Below, piece after piece: positions 28,356 through 37,250 of a DNA stretch of 64,000 bases (positions are counted from its first letter, which is position 1; the number at the start of each line of letters is the position of its first letter). The DNA is from Algoriphagus sp. PAP.12. GTDB taxonomy: Bacteria > Bacteroidota > Bacteroidia > Cytophagales > Cyclobacteriaceae. Both the position numbers and the translations under genes were made by a program. The DNA is taken from NCBI RefSeq assembly GCF_026652115.1, contig NZ_JAPPSQ010000006.1:124001-188000 (forward strand), written 5' to 3'. The notes below the pieces were generated by a model that was given only the letters and a program-made list of their open reading frames with translations, was not told the DNA's origin and did not search any database.

Positions 28356-28757
28356 ATGATTATGAAAAAAATTGGATTGTTCTTAAGTCTGTTTGCTTTG
28401 GTTTTTGCATTTCAGGCTAACGCTCAAAGTGAAACTGGAGCGGTAATCAAGTTCAAAGAGAAAGAAGTCGATTTTGGAGATATCAAACAAGGTGATAAAG
28501 TTTCTCACACCTTTGAATTGACCAATACAGGGAATACACCATTGATTATTTCTAATGTGGCTGCTACCTGTGGTTGTACTGTGCCTAGCTGGCCAAAGGA
28601 ACCTGTAGCACCGGGTGCTACTGCTAAAATTCAAGTTTCCTTTAATTCCGCAGGAAAAATGGGAGCTCAGAATTCTGTAGTCAGGATTTATTCAAATGCT
28701 TCTGAACCGATTGAGAAAATTTCATTAAAGTCTAATGTGCTTCCTAAAACGAAGTAA
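28356..28757 (+). CDS. DUF1573 domain-containing secreted protein
   Basis: A 133-residue exported protein. A signal peptide of about 20 residues ends QANAQ. The single DUF1573 domain (ASPM/SPD-2/Hydin-like Ig fold) is evident: KEVDFGDIKQGDKVSHTFELTNTGNTPLIISNVAATCGCTVPSWPKEPVAPG. The TCGCT cysteine pair is characteristic of the family in Bacteroidetes, whose function is unknown. A second in-frame ATG six bases downstream is equally possible. A strong terminator follows. Confidence 0.9.
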   Translation: MIMKKIGLFLSLFALVFAFQANAQSETGAVIKFKEKEVDFGDIKQGDKVSHTFELTNTGNTPLIISNVAATCGCTVPSWPKEPVAPGATAKIQVSFNSAGKMGAQNSVVRIYSNASEPIEKISLKSNVLPKTK

Positions 28758-28780
28758 TCTGTAGAATGAAAAAAATGAGA

Positions 28781-28806
28781 GCCCCGAATTTTCGGGGCTT
28801 TTTTTT
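28781..28806 (+). terminator. Terminator after the DUF1573 gene
   Basis: AGCCCCGAA (28781-28789) pairs with TTCGGGGCT (28792-28800), followed by six T residues. It is GC-rich in the stem and 23 bases past the stop codon. Confidence 0.9.
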
Positions 28807-28838
28807 GCAAAATACTGAGGTTCTTTTTCGTTTGTCTT

Positions 28839-29902
28839 TTATTTAAGCTTCCCCTGATCCTTTTTGAAGTTTTTCATCATCTTTCCGAACTGCTTGTCTT
28901 TTTTTCTTTTTTCAGCCACAGTAGACTCAAAATGTGATTTTTCCCGCTCCATTTTGAGGAAGTTTTCATAGGTAGAACAAGCAAGATCTCCATTTTCGAT
29001 TGCCTCAATCACTGCACAACCTTTTTCATTTATATGTGTACAGTCTTTGAATTTGCAATCCTTGGACAATTCATAGATTGTGTCAAAAGTCTCTTCAAGT
29101 CCTTTCCCTACATCGGCCATTCCTACTTCTCGCATCCCTGGATTATCAATTAGGATTCCTCCATTTTCCAAAATCAATAATTCTCGGTGACTGGTAACAT
29201 GTTTTCCACGATTGGTGCTAGTACTGATTATGTCAGTTTTCATGGAGTTATTACCTAAAAGAATATTGGATAGACTGGATTTACCAACACCAGATGAACC
29301 AAGAAGACAATAGGTTTTGCCTTTTTTTATTACCTCTCTTATTTTTTTAATTCCGGATAAATTTTCATTGCTGATTGTAAAAATTGGTATATGGGGTATT
29401 CTTTCCTGAACCTTCGATACCAAAGAACTTAATTCGTCTTCATCTATCAAATCAATTTTGGAAAGAATGATATAAGGACTGACTTTGGAGTTGTTGCAAA
29501 TCGTGAGGTAGCGTTCAATCCGATTAATACTAAAATCCCGGTCAATAGCCAGCACTATAAAGGCAAAATCAATATTGGTTGCGATAATCTGCTTTTCTCC
29601 ATGCTTTCCTACCGCTTGCCTTTCCAGTATTGTTTTTCTAGGATAAATGGCATGGATCAAAGCTTCGTCTTCGTTGTATTTAGAAATTGCCACCCAATCT
29701 CCTACAGCAGGAAAATCTTCTCTGCTATTGGCAGTGAATCTTAAATTCCCAACAATTTCACTGTCATATTCTTTTCTAAAGTTTTTACTATGTATCGCTC
29801 TTTGTGCTCAGAGGTAACTCTCCCCGTCAAAAAAGAATCAAGGTGCTGCTCTTTTCCATACTTGGCCATCCTCTCATCAAATCCCAATTCCTCTAGTGTC
29901 AT
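28839..29902 (-). pseudogene. rsgA: Ribosome small-subunit GTPase RsgA, frameshifted
   Basis: Circularly permuted GTPase that matures the 30S subunit. The body (28839-29693) shows the permuted order G4 ILSKIDL, G1 GSSGVGKSS, G3 DNPGM, then the C-terminal zinc site CKFKDCTHINEKGCAV. The N-terminal part is encoded from ATG 29902 (MTLEELGFDERMAKYGKEQ) in another frame. The frames join if one A is added to a minus-strand run of five A residues (T run at 29782-29786), giving about 354 residues, a normal RsgA length. As written the first frame stops soon after. It is either a real frameshift mutation, a homopolymer sequencing error, or slippage. Confidence 0.85.
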
Positions 29903-29953
29903 GGCGGTTTCTATTTAATTTGAAAAATTGACTTTAAATCCTTTCAGCTGAAT

Positions 29954-31126
29954 TTACATATTTTCCTTTAGGTTAGATATTCTATTAGCAGCGTGTTCAT
30001 TATCAGGGTTGAGAGCTAATGATTTCTGGTAGTTTTCAATCGCTTTTGAAAAGTTACCAAGCATCTCATAGGCCTCTCCCAAACTATCGAAAGCATTGTA
30101 AGAGTTAGGATAGTACTCAGTATTTAGAATGAAAAAATCCACGGCCTTAGCTTTTTCAACATCATTCCTACTTTGAAGGAAAGTGTATCCAATTCGATTG
30201 ACCAATTGTTCAGGTGGGTAAAAGTCAAAAGAAAGACGATTGGATAGTGCTTTAAAGTGTTCGTCTAATTGATCTTTACTTTCAATATCTCGGTAATAAA
30301 TTCCATATCCCTCAAAAATCGCGGAGATACCATTATAAAATGCAATCTGAGGAACTGAGCCATGGTTTTCATCCTCGAAATATTCCAGTTTTGCTGGAAA
30401 TTCCCCTTCACATTTACTGTTCAAAGACTCAAATAGGCGCACATGCCTGTCTCTGTTTCTGATGTTTCTTTTTCCCCAATTGGCTGTGGCAATGTATATA
30501 TATCTATCAAAGGAGTTTTCAGTAAGAGTATCTAATTTTTGATCCATGGTTTCGTCGTCCCAAGTGCCAAAGCTTGGATCCACAGCTATAAATGAATTGA
30601 ATTTCGTATTTTCCTTCATGTAGGCATGAGTTGCCAAAAGTCCTCCTAGAGAATGACCAAATAAAATTCGATAAGGCGCTGTTCTATAGTTTTGATCCAA
30701 TTCAGGGATTAATTCATTTTCCATAAAGCTTAAAAAATTCTCTCCGCCACCACTATCATTGGGACGAGTTGTTACGATTTTATCCGGAGTGAAATCTCTT
30801 CTTCTATTGACATTTTGGATAGCTACCACGATCATTTCGGGAATTCTTAAGTTTCCATTGTAGCCGGAACTCATGTAATTGACTGCTCCGGTGATGGATT
30901 GGAAATGAAGATTTCCGTCTAGAATAATTAAAAGTGGGTATTTTTTGTAGGAAGTTCCTTCATCTTCATAGGATTCAGGCAGGTTGATCCAATATTCTCT
31001 TTCCTCATTGAGAATAGTTGAGTGAATTTTATGTTTGGTGCCAATTGTAATTGGATCGATGTCTTGGGAAAATAGTTGTGTAATTCCAAAAAGGACAAAA
31101 AGAAAAGTTAGGATGGGTTTATTCAT
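29954..31126 (-). CDS. Secreted esterase (alpha/beta hydrolase) with C-terminal TPR
   Basis: A 390-residue exported protein. Signal peptide at about 1-20 (ending LFSQ). The esterase domain resembles the putative esterase/enterochelin esterase group: VAIQNVNRRRDFTP, nucleophile elbow GHSLGG with Ser159, and a histidine in ENHGSVP. The C-terminal 60 residues form TPR-like repeats (NSYNAFDSLGEAYEMLGNFSKAIENYQKSLALNPDNEHAANRI). The fusion suggests the esterase is held in a complex. Substrate unknown; no siderophore genes are adjacent. Confidence 0.88.
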   Translation of the reverse strand: MNKPILTFLFVLFGITQLFSQDIDPITIGTKHKIHSTILNEEREYWINLPESYEDEGTSYKKYPLLIILDGNLHFQSITGAVNYMSSGYNGNLRIPEMIVVAIQNVNRRRDFTPDKIVTTRPNDSGGGENFLSFMENELIPELDQNYRTAPYRILFGHSLGGLLATHAYMKENTKFNSFIAVDPSFGTWDDETMDQKLDTLTENSFDRYIYIATANWGKRNIRNRDRHVRLFESLNSKCEGEFPAKLEYFEDENHGSVPQIAFYNGISAIFEGYGIYYRDIESKDQLDEHFKALSNRLSFDFYPPEQLVNRIGYTFLQSRNDVEKAKAVDFFILNTEYYPNSYNAFDSLGEAYEMLGNFSKAIENYQKSLALNPDNEHAANRISNLKENM

Positions 31127-31515
31127 TCTTGGGGTTTTGTAGGTGGGTGAATTTTAAATATATCCCAAAATTACGAAATGAGCTCTGGTAAAGTTGTTTT
31201 GAAAAATGAAGGGGATTCGAGAGTCCAATTTTTTGCTTTTCAACAGCACCAATTCCTGGAACTTATAAATCAAGACTATCTCTAGTCTTGATTTTAGAAG
31301 GCTTATTCAAGCGATTAAGTAGTCCATTCTTGCTATGATCCTTCTCAATGGGCTTTGATCAAATCAATGTTAAGTAGGTTTTATAAAGGCTTTATCTAAA
31401 GATAAATCAAGCTTTTTACAATAAAATTTTGAAAAAACACTGTTTAATCTCTGGATAAACCTTGAATAAACCCTGAAAATATAGAAGGACAGGCAAATTT
31501 CATCGAGGAGCTTTT
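31127..31515. other. Gene-free intergenic stretch with hairpins
   Basis: 389 bases between the starts/ends of two minus-strand genes. No open frame longer than about 20 codons with a plausible start was seen. It contains a perfect 11-bp inverted repeat (31268-31293) and an AT-rich TTTATC/GATAAA hairpin (about 31391-31406). It must hold the promoter of the esterase-TPR gene, but I see no clear TAnnTTTG element. It could host a small RNA. Confidence 0.5.
31268..31293. repeat. Perfect inverted repeat in the gene-free stretch
   Basis: AATCAAGACTA (31268-31278) and TAGTCTTGATT (31283-31293) are perfect complements around a TCTC loop. No T run of terminator quality follows on the plus strand (ATTTTAG only), and on the minus strand the tail is TTATAAG, so termination is unlikely. 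It may be an RNA hairpin or operator. Confidence 0.6.
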
Positions 31516-32196
31516 TTAGTTTTCTTTTTGAAATCGGGCTTTTTCAAATTCCTCACTTCTTCTGATTTGCTCTTCTAGGTCCCATTCAAAATCAAACCGC
31601 TCTTTTAAAAAATCTGCAATAGGCTCCAATCCAATTTTCGCTCTTCTTTTATCTATGTTTTCAGGATCGAGCACAGGCCAGACATTAAATGTTTTGGTTT
31701 CGGGGTAGTATTTCATTTGCCCTCCATAGATTTGTAATTCCCCTTGATCGGTGGCGATTCTATCTTCGGCACGTACGAGAAAACGAGCCTCCAGTTTGTT
31801 ATCTTTGACAGCCTGACGCATCATGGGGAGGTATTTTATGCGGATTTCATAGCTTGAATGTTGGAGTACATTGGCTATAGTCCAATTTCCATGCTCCCCA
31901 ATCATTTCTTTGGAAGGCCAACCGTATTGATCTAATATGGCCTTTACTTTTTTCTCATTAATCACATGGTTTTTTTCATAGATCAATTGTTGAGATTGGT
32001 ATTCTTTAGATTCGGCTCCATAGATTTTCATAAGTGAATCTCTCATCCTAATAGGAGTTTGTTCGGTATCCCAGATCGTATCGAGAGTAGCTATCAAATT
32101 CACATTTTGAATGGCTTTATCATGATGGAGTTTTGATTCTTTCACTTTTGCACAGGAAAATGTCAGAAATAGAAAAAGGAGTGAAAAAGCCCTCAT
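31516..32196 (-). CDS. DUF6624-like lipoprotein
   Basis: A 226-residue predicted lipoprotein: lipobox LTFSC at about 11-15. The domain resembles DUF6624, with the recognisable YGWPSKEMIGEHG segment, a central HSSYEIRIKYLPMMRQAV helix, an EDRI...G..QIYGGQ strand and a closing NIDKRRAKIGLEPIADFLKERFDFEW. Function is unknown. The protein directly upstream (32244-33167) has the same domain and ends with almost the same RRAEIGLGPLSIYLKERFDIEW, so these are tandem paralogues, 47 bases apart. Confidence 0.8.
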   Translation of the reverse strand: MRAFSLLFLFLTFSCAKVKESKLHHDKAIQNVNLIATLDTIWDTEQTPIRMRDSLMKIYGAESKEYQSQQLIYEKNHVINEKKVKAILDQYGWPSKEMIGEHGNWTIANVLQHSSYEIRIKYLPMMRQAVKDNKLEARFLVRAEDRIATDQGELQIYGGQMKYYPETKTFNVWPVLDPENIDKRRAKIGLEPIADFLKERFDFEWDLEEQIRRSEEFEKARFQKEN

Positions 32197-32243
32197 TTTA
32201 TTGTTTTAGTTTTTATTATAGAGATAGGAGAGATATAGGTTGT

Positions 32244-33167
32244 TTATTTTTGTTCAATATTCCATTCTATATCAAACCTTTCCTTTAAATAGATACTTAA
32301 TGGGCCCAGGCCGATTTCGGCCCTTCTCCTGTCCACATATTCTGGCTCTTCGATAGGAAGTGGAACTCTTTCTGAATTTACAAATTCCCACTGAGTTCCA
32401 TATCGTTGTTTTTTTCCATCTTCCACAAGCAATCGGTCTTTCATTTTTGCGTAACGGAGTGGCTGAGCTTCTCCATTTTTAAAAGCTTTTTCGAGTAAGG
32501 GAAAATAGCGAGCACGGGTATCGTGATTGCTGTGATTAATAATTAGAGCAGCTCCTGCTGCCGCATATTCAGTGACTGCTGATGCTGTGGGCCATCCATA
32601 TTTATCCAAGAGCAATAGCAATTTGGTCTGGTTTTTAGCCATATTTTCCTCCTCCATTGCCAGAATAGGAAAGATTGCAGGAGAGCTGAAATACCCACCA
32701 TTTTCCATAAATCTTTTTCTTTCGATATTGCCTGCATACATCAAGCCTTGATCTCTGATGATCATTCTAAACAGTTCTTTTGTAAACGCTTCATTTTGAA
32801 TCGGTCCATTTTTTACTTCATATTTTTGAATCTGCATGTCCTCTATTTCATTCCACCTAGGGTCTGATATCAAGCTTAGGAAATCAGGGTCGTATAAGGC
32901 TGTGAGAGTGGAATCTTCTAATAGTGCCTGGTTAAGGAAATAAAAAGATGTGTCTCTCATTTGAGAAGTCCACAACAAAGCAGTTGATGAAGAAATTTTG
33001 TATAGGGTCTCGGATGTTGGATTTTTTGCCATTGCTTCTGAGTATTTAATCAAAGCAGGCATGAGAAGTCCCTGGTTTTTCAGGCTATCTGCTTCTTGAG
33101 TAAAATCTTGACCAAATGTGACCTGAAAACATAAAGATGTCAGACAAAGGATGATTATTTTTTTCAT
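32244..33167 (-). CDS. DUF6624-like secreted protein with N-terminal helical domain
   Basis: A 307-residue exported protein. The ATG at 33167 gives a clean signal peptide (MKKIIILCLTSLCFQVTFGQ); an upstream in-frame start would bury it. Residues about 22-120 look like TPR-type helices (SLKNQGLLMPALIKYSEAMAKNPTSETLYKISSSTALLW). The C-terminal half carries the DUF6624 pattern (KYGWPTASAVTEYAA, HSNHDTRARYFPLLEKAF, RRAEIGLGPLSIYLKERFDIEW). It is the longer of two tandem paralogues; function unknown. Confidence 0.82.
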   Translation of the reverse strand: MKKIIILCLTSLCFQVTFGQDFTQEADSLKNQGLLMPALIKYSEAMAKNPTSETLYKISSSTALLWTSQMRDTSFYFLNQALLEDSTLTALYDPDFLSLISDPRWNEIEDMQIQKYEVKNGPIQNEAFTKELFRMIIRDQGLMYAGNIERKRFMENGGYFSSPAIFPILAMEEENMAKNQTKLLLLLDKYGWPTASAVTEYAAAGAALIINHSNHDTRARYFPLLEKAFKNGEAQPLRYAKMKDRLLVEDGKKQRYGTQWEFVNSERVPLPIEEPEYVDRRRAEIGLGPLSIYLKERFDIEWNIEQK

Positions 33168-33333
33168 GATTCTTGACTTTTTGGAGAGGCAAGAATACTG
33201 TGATTCAGAATTGAAAATTAAAAAAATCGATGGATAGCAGAATTTAGTTGTGAAATGACCTGTTTTTTCCTGTAAGTGAATTTTGGAGGAATACAATTTA
33301 GGATTAAAGAAAAATTATGTCTTCAGAAGTTTA

Positions 33334-34095
33334 TTATTCAAAAGCTTTTGTCCCGGTTCCAGATTTTTTGGACTTAAGTTTTCTCCTGGCTCTAAGCAAG
33401 CTAAATCTGAAATCATCAAACAATAAACTTATGATCAATATGATTGCTGGAATAATTAGGGTGTTAAGCCGAAGTTCCACTTTAGAATAAAGGAATCCCC
33501 CAAATAAGCCTCCAAAGAAGAAGAATGAAATAATAAAAACCCGAAGCATTATAGTTTCTTTGATTTTCTTCTTATTAGGATAAGATTTCGGGAAAAACAA
33601 TTGAGATAATTCGATCCCCAAATCTGTAAACAATCCTGTAAGATGAGTGGTGCGTACTATGGCATCAGAAATTTTAGTGACAAATGAATTCTGAAGACCC
33701 ATAGCGAATAATAGTGTACAGACGATAATGTCAGGATATTCTATTTGATATAAGTTATAAAAAATTGGAATTGAAATTAAAGTCAGAAACTCTATGATTG
33801 TGGGTAATGCAAATACATTCAGTTTTTTGTTTTGTCTATATTTTTCAATTAAAAAACTGGATAAGAAGGAACCGAAGAGAAAAGAAAAAATGTAGAGCAA
33901 ATAAATTGTTCCATTCCAAACCTTAAAATTGGCTACATCATAAATAAATAGAGCAAAATGGCCTGTAACATTGGTGGTTAACTGTTTGAACTCTAAAAAA
34001 CCTGTAACATTCACAATTCCGGCGACAAAAGATAAAACTGTGGCGATTTGCAGGTTGTGTTTGATAGTTCTGCTTTTACCTTGATGTCTAAACAT
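33334..34095 (-). CDS. DUF1275 (YoaK-like) membrane protein
   Basis: A 253-residue inner-membrane protein with about six hydrophobic segments. The family opening AGIVNVTGFLEFKQLTTNVTGHFALF is well preserved, as is the central LFAMGLQNSFVTKISDAIVRTTHLTGLFTDLG motif of DUF1275. Proteins of this family are suspected transporters or permease-like proteins but have no agreed function. An unassigned inverted repeat at 34142-34166 lies about 50 bases upstream of the start. Confidence 0.9.
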   Translation of the reverse strand: MFRHQGKSRTIKHNLQIATVLSFVAGIVNVTGFLEFKQLTTNVTGHFALFIYDVANFKVWNGTIYLLYIFSFLFGSFLSSFLIEKYRQNKKLNVFALPTIIEFLTLISIPIFYNLYQIEYPDIIVCTLLFAMGLQNSFVTKISDAIVRTTHLTGLFTDLGIELSQLFFPKSYPNKKKIKETIMLRVFIISFFFFGGLFGGFLYSKVELRLNTLIIPAIILIISLLFDDFRFSLLRARRKLKSKKSGTGTKAFE

Positions 34096-34141
34096 TTGTT
34101 TGAATTTACAGATAGATATTAAGAAGAGACGAGGTTATTTT

Positions 34142-34166
34142 TTTCTACCAATCTTCTTGGTAGAAA
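34142..34166. repeat. Perfect inverted repeat upstream of the DUF1275 gene
   Basis: TTTCTACCAA (34142-34151) and TTGGTAGAAA (34157-34166) are perfect 10-bp inverted arms with a 5-nt TCTTC spacer. Neither strand has a T run after the stem, so it is not a standard terminator. Its place 47-71 bases before the minus-strand start suggests an operator. Confidence 0.55.
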
Positions 34167-34270
34167 TTGTGGATAGCCCAGTAAATCGGAAGTTTAAATT
34201 AAAATTTCTCTAAAAATCAATATTGATTCACTCCACTTCTTTGAATTTCTTGAAAAAGTGAATTTTGGAT

Positions 34271-34762
34271 TCAATCCAACCTATTCAAATCCTCAATTAC
34301 TTTGATTTCATTTTCTGGCTTTTCGGATTTTTCTAAAAAATCAACAAACTCTTTTGAAAAAGACTGCCTTCGGAATTGCCACCATTCCTGGATTCCATTT
34401 AGGTGGAAATAAGAAATAATTGTGTTCTTATTGCTATTCCAAAGCCATGGCTCAAGTACCTCCATTTTGTTTTGGTAAAACAAGTTTTCCCAGATTCGGA
34501 ACATTTGGATATATAGGTAATTGGATGTCCTTTTATCATCTTCTCCTAGATTGTTCCATGATTTTGTCCCTTTTTCGAAGAGCCTACCGAGTTCTTTATC
34601 GATAATTAATTGATTCAAAAATTCCCGGTTAGAATTCGCAAATGAATCATAAAAATTGGATCGAACTGCTTCGGTGTTTTTCTTGATTTCTATGGCTAGG
34701 AAAATGACAGAAACTATAACGCCAATCGATGTCAATAAACTTATTCCTAATTCTAAATCCAT
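34271..34762 (-). CDS. Small membrane-anchored hypothetical protein
   Basis: A 163-residue protein with one N-terminal transmembrane helix (about 6-27, LTSIGVIVSVIFLAIEIKKN) and a helical soluble domain (FYDSFANSNREFLNQLIIDKELGRLFEKG, ... NYLYIQMFRIWENLFYQNKM). This pattern is common among short bacterial hypothetical proteins annotated only as DUF-type membrane proteins. No catalytic motif. Monocistronic by spacing. Confidence 0.7.
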   Translation of the reverse strand: MDLELGISLLTSIGVIVSVIFLAIEIKKNTEAVRSNFYDSFANSNREFLNQLIIDKELGRLFEKGTKSWNNLGEDDKRTSNYLYIQMFRIWENLFYQNKMEVLEPWLWNSNKNTIISYFHLNGIQEWWQFRRQSFSKEFVDFLEKSEKPENEIKVIEDLNRLD

Positions 34763-34849
34763 TTTTGAAATTGTTTTAAAATTAAAGTTACCCAGTCAGT
34801 TTTCCTTTAATTTACAAATAGCAGTCGACAATTTCTCAATGAATGATAG

Positions 34850-35260
34850 CTAGAAAACCTTTTCCATAATTACATACATAATTCCACCCTTTTCAAATGT
34901 CTTATCGGTAGCCTGCATCCCAAATTTTTCATAGAAAGCTGATTTTTCAACCCGAGCATTACACCATATTTTGGAGAGCTTACTCTTTTCAGCAATCGTC
35001 ATGATTTCATTCAAAAGTATGGTGCCATGTCCCTTCCCTTGGTGCTTCTCCAAAGTGGCAAATTTTCTAAACTGAGCCTCGGAGTTTTCTATAAATAGGG
35101 AGATTACCGAGACTAACTCATTATTGATAAACAATCCAAAATGTCTTCCTTTCTCGTCATTGGGTAATCTGACATAGTCAATCGGCTTTTTCGGCCACAT
35201 GACTTCATGTCGGATTTTTATGACATCATTTAAAGGTATTTCTAAGATTTTGTGCTCCAT
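34850..35260 (-). CDS. GNAT family N-acetyltransferase
   Basis: A 136-residue GNAT protein. The acetyl-CoA motif appears as KHQGKGHGTILLNEI, followed by WCNARVEKSAFYEKFGMQ, the usual C-terminal half. The ATG at 35260 is chosen because the conserved region starts soon after (IPLNDVIKIRHEVMWP); an upstream start would add a cysteine-containing run with no family character. Substrate unknown. Confidence 0.85.
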   Translation of the reverse strand: MEHKILEIPLNDVIKIRHEVMWPKKPIDYVRLPNDEKGRHFGLFINNELVSVISLFIENSEAQFRKFATLEKHQGKGHGTILLNEIMTIAEKSKLSKIWCNARVEKSAFYEKFGMQATDKTFEKGGIMYVIMEKVF

Positions 35261-35429
35261 TTTTTCTATTTCTTTTTGCAAAGTGCATCCAAAAGCCGAG
35301 TAAGGGGGCATTTTTTTAATGTTTATCGATTTTCTAGTTTTCAGTAATAATAGGCTGGCTCTTTACAATCTTCCTTATTTTGAACCTCCTTTCATCAATT
35401 GCAGTTTCTTAGTCTAATCCAACCCACCT

Positions 35430-37175
35430 ATGGCACCCAAAAAAGAACGCAAAATCACAATCAGTCAGGTTTTTAAAACCATCATCTGGCCAAGAAGAAA
35501 ACACCTTTTTCTTGGTCTTTTCTTAATTGTAATCAGCCGTTTGGCAGGATTGGTTCTGCCAGGAGCGAGTAAGTATCTAGTGGATAATGTGATTCCTTCC
35601 AATGATATTAATCTGCTCAAATGGTTGATAGCGGCGGTTGTAGGGGCAATTGTAATTCAGTCAGTGACATCTTATGCTTTGACTCAAATTCTTTCTGTCG
35701 AAGCTCAAAACCTGATTGCCCAGCTTCGTTCTCGAGTCCAGAGTCATATAATCAAACTACCCATTCGCTTTTTTGACAATACCAAGACAGGGGAGTTGGT
35801 ATCTAGAATTATGACTGATGTAGAGGGAGTGAGAAATCTGGTCGGGACCGGCTTCGCTCAGATGATTGGTGGAATTCTGACGGCAATCATTTCCATGGTC
35901 TTATTGATTAGCATCAGTCCAATGATGACTCTTTATGTCTTGGTTCCGGTGATTATTTTTGGGTTTATTTCTATGAAAGCTTTTGGAAGAATCCGTCCTA
36001 TTTTCAGGGAAAGAGGGAAGATCAATGCGCAGGTAACTGGAAGATTGACCGAGACTTTGGGTGGAATCAGAGTGATCAAAGGGTTTAATGCCGAAGAACA
36101 AGAAATAGGAACTTTTCAGAAAGGAGTGAATGAACTGTTTTTGAATGTTAAAGCAAGCTTGACGGCTACTTCCTTTGTGACTTCAGCAGGTACGCTTTTA
36201 CTAGGTTTGGCCTCTGCAGGAATCATGGGAATTGGGGGCTGGATGATTATGCAAGGAGAATTGACATTTGGTGATTTCTTGGCCTTTACTCTTTATCTAG
36301 GTTTTATGATTGCCCCAATTGTCCAAATGTCCAATATCGGTTCTCAGTTGACTGAAGCCTTTGCAGGACTGGATCGAACCGAAGAAATCATGAATACTCC
36401 ATTGGAATCCGATGATTTGGAGAGGACTGTTTCTTTAAAGGATTTTCGTGGAGATATTCATTTTGATAATGTGTCCTTTGCATACGAGGAAGGAAAAGAA
36501 GTCATCAAAGGAGTGAGTTTCGATGCACCTGCAGGATCGGTCACCGCTTTGGTTGGAACGTCAGGTTCTGGGAAAACAACGATTGCTGGATTGGCTGCTA
36601 CATTTTTAAATCCTGATTCGGGATTAATCACTTTAGATGGCAAAAACCTTCAGACCATCACTTTAGAATCCTTCAGAGCTAGATTGGGAGTTGTACTTCA
36701 GGATGATTTCTTATTTGAAGGGACAATTCGTGAGAATATCCTTTTCCCAAGGCCAGATGCTTCAGAGAAGAAATTGCAGCAAGCAGTCCATGCCGCCCAT
36801 GTGCAGGAATTTACGGATCGTTTCGAAGATGGATTGGATACACTGATTGGGGAGAGAGGGGTCAAACTGTCCGGTGGACAAAGACAGCGGATAGCCATTG
36901 CTAGAGCAATTTTGGCTGATCCAAAAATCTTGATTTTGGATGAAGCTACTTCCAATTTGGATACCGAATCAGAAACCTTAATCCAAGCTTCTTTGAAGGA
37001 ATTAATGAAAGGTAGGACCACTTTTGTCATTGCCCACAGACTCAGCACGATTCGTCAAGCAGATCAGATTTTGGTGATCGAACAAGGACAGATTGCAGAG
37101 CAAGGCAAGCATGATGAATTGATTGCTTTGGAAGGAAGGTATTATCAATTGTACACCTATCAGGCAAGAATCTAA
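35430..37175 (+). CDS. ABC exporter, fused permease-ATPase (MsbA/multidrug type)
   Basis: A 581-residue half-transporter: six-helix transmembrane domain (about 20-320) and a nucleotide-binding domain with Walker A GTSGSGKTT near 376-384, Q-loop VVLQDDFLFEGTI, signature LSGGQ near 480, Walker B KILILDEATSNLD and the H-loop in IAHRLST. It works as a dimer exporting lipids, drugs or other hydrophobic molecules. No substrate clue is nearby. It precedes the NusG-like gene by 75 bases that contain a -7 element, so the latter is probably transcribed separately. Confidence 0.93.
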   Translation: MAPKKERKITISQVFKTIIWPRRKHLFLGLFLIVISRLAGLVLPGASKYLVDNVIPSNDINLLKWLIAAVVGAIVIQSVTSYALTQILSVEAQNLIAQLRSRVQSHIIKLPIRFFDNTKTGELVSRIMTDVEGVRNLVGTGFAQMIGGILTAIISMVLLISISPMMTLYVLVPVIIFGFISMKAFGRIRPIFRERGKINAQVTGRLTETLGGIRVIKGFNAEEQEIGTFQKGVNELFLNVKASLTATSFVTSAGTLLLGLASAGIMGIGGWMIMQGELTFGDFLAFTLYLGFMIAPIVQMSNIGSQLTEAFAGLDRTEEIMNTPLESDDLERTVSLKDFRGDIHFDNVSFAYEEGKEVIKGVSFDAPAGSVTALVGTSGSGKTTIAGLAATFLNPDSGLITLDGKNLQTITLESFRARLGVVLQDDFLFEGTIRENILFPRPDASEKKLQQAVHAAHVQEFTDRFEDGLDTLIGERGVKLSGGQRQRIAIARAILADPKILILDEATSNLDTESETLIQASLKELMKGRTTFVIAHRLSTIRQADQILVIEQGQIAEQGKHDELIALEGRYYQLYTYQARI

Positions 37176-37219
37176 AAGAGAATATCGGGGTTAGATGGAT
37201 AAGATCGGATTGGATTTTG

Positions 37220-37227
37220 TAAATTTG
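37220..37227 (+). promoter_or_regulatory. -7 promoter element for the NusG-like gene
   Basis: TAAATTTG matches the Bacteroidetes -7 consensus TAnnTTTG and lies 23 bases before the ATG of the UpxY-like gene. A clear -33 TTTG is not visible at the standard distance. Confidence 0.45.
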
Positions 37228-37250
37228 AACACCCAAATCAATTAAAAGAG

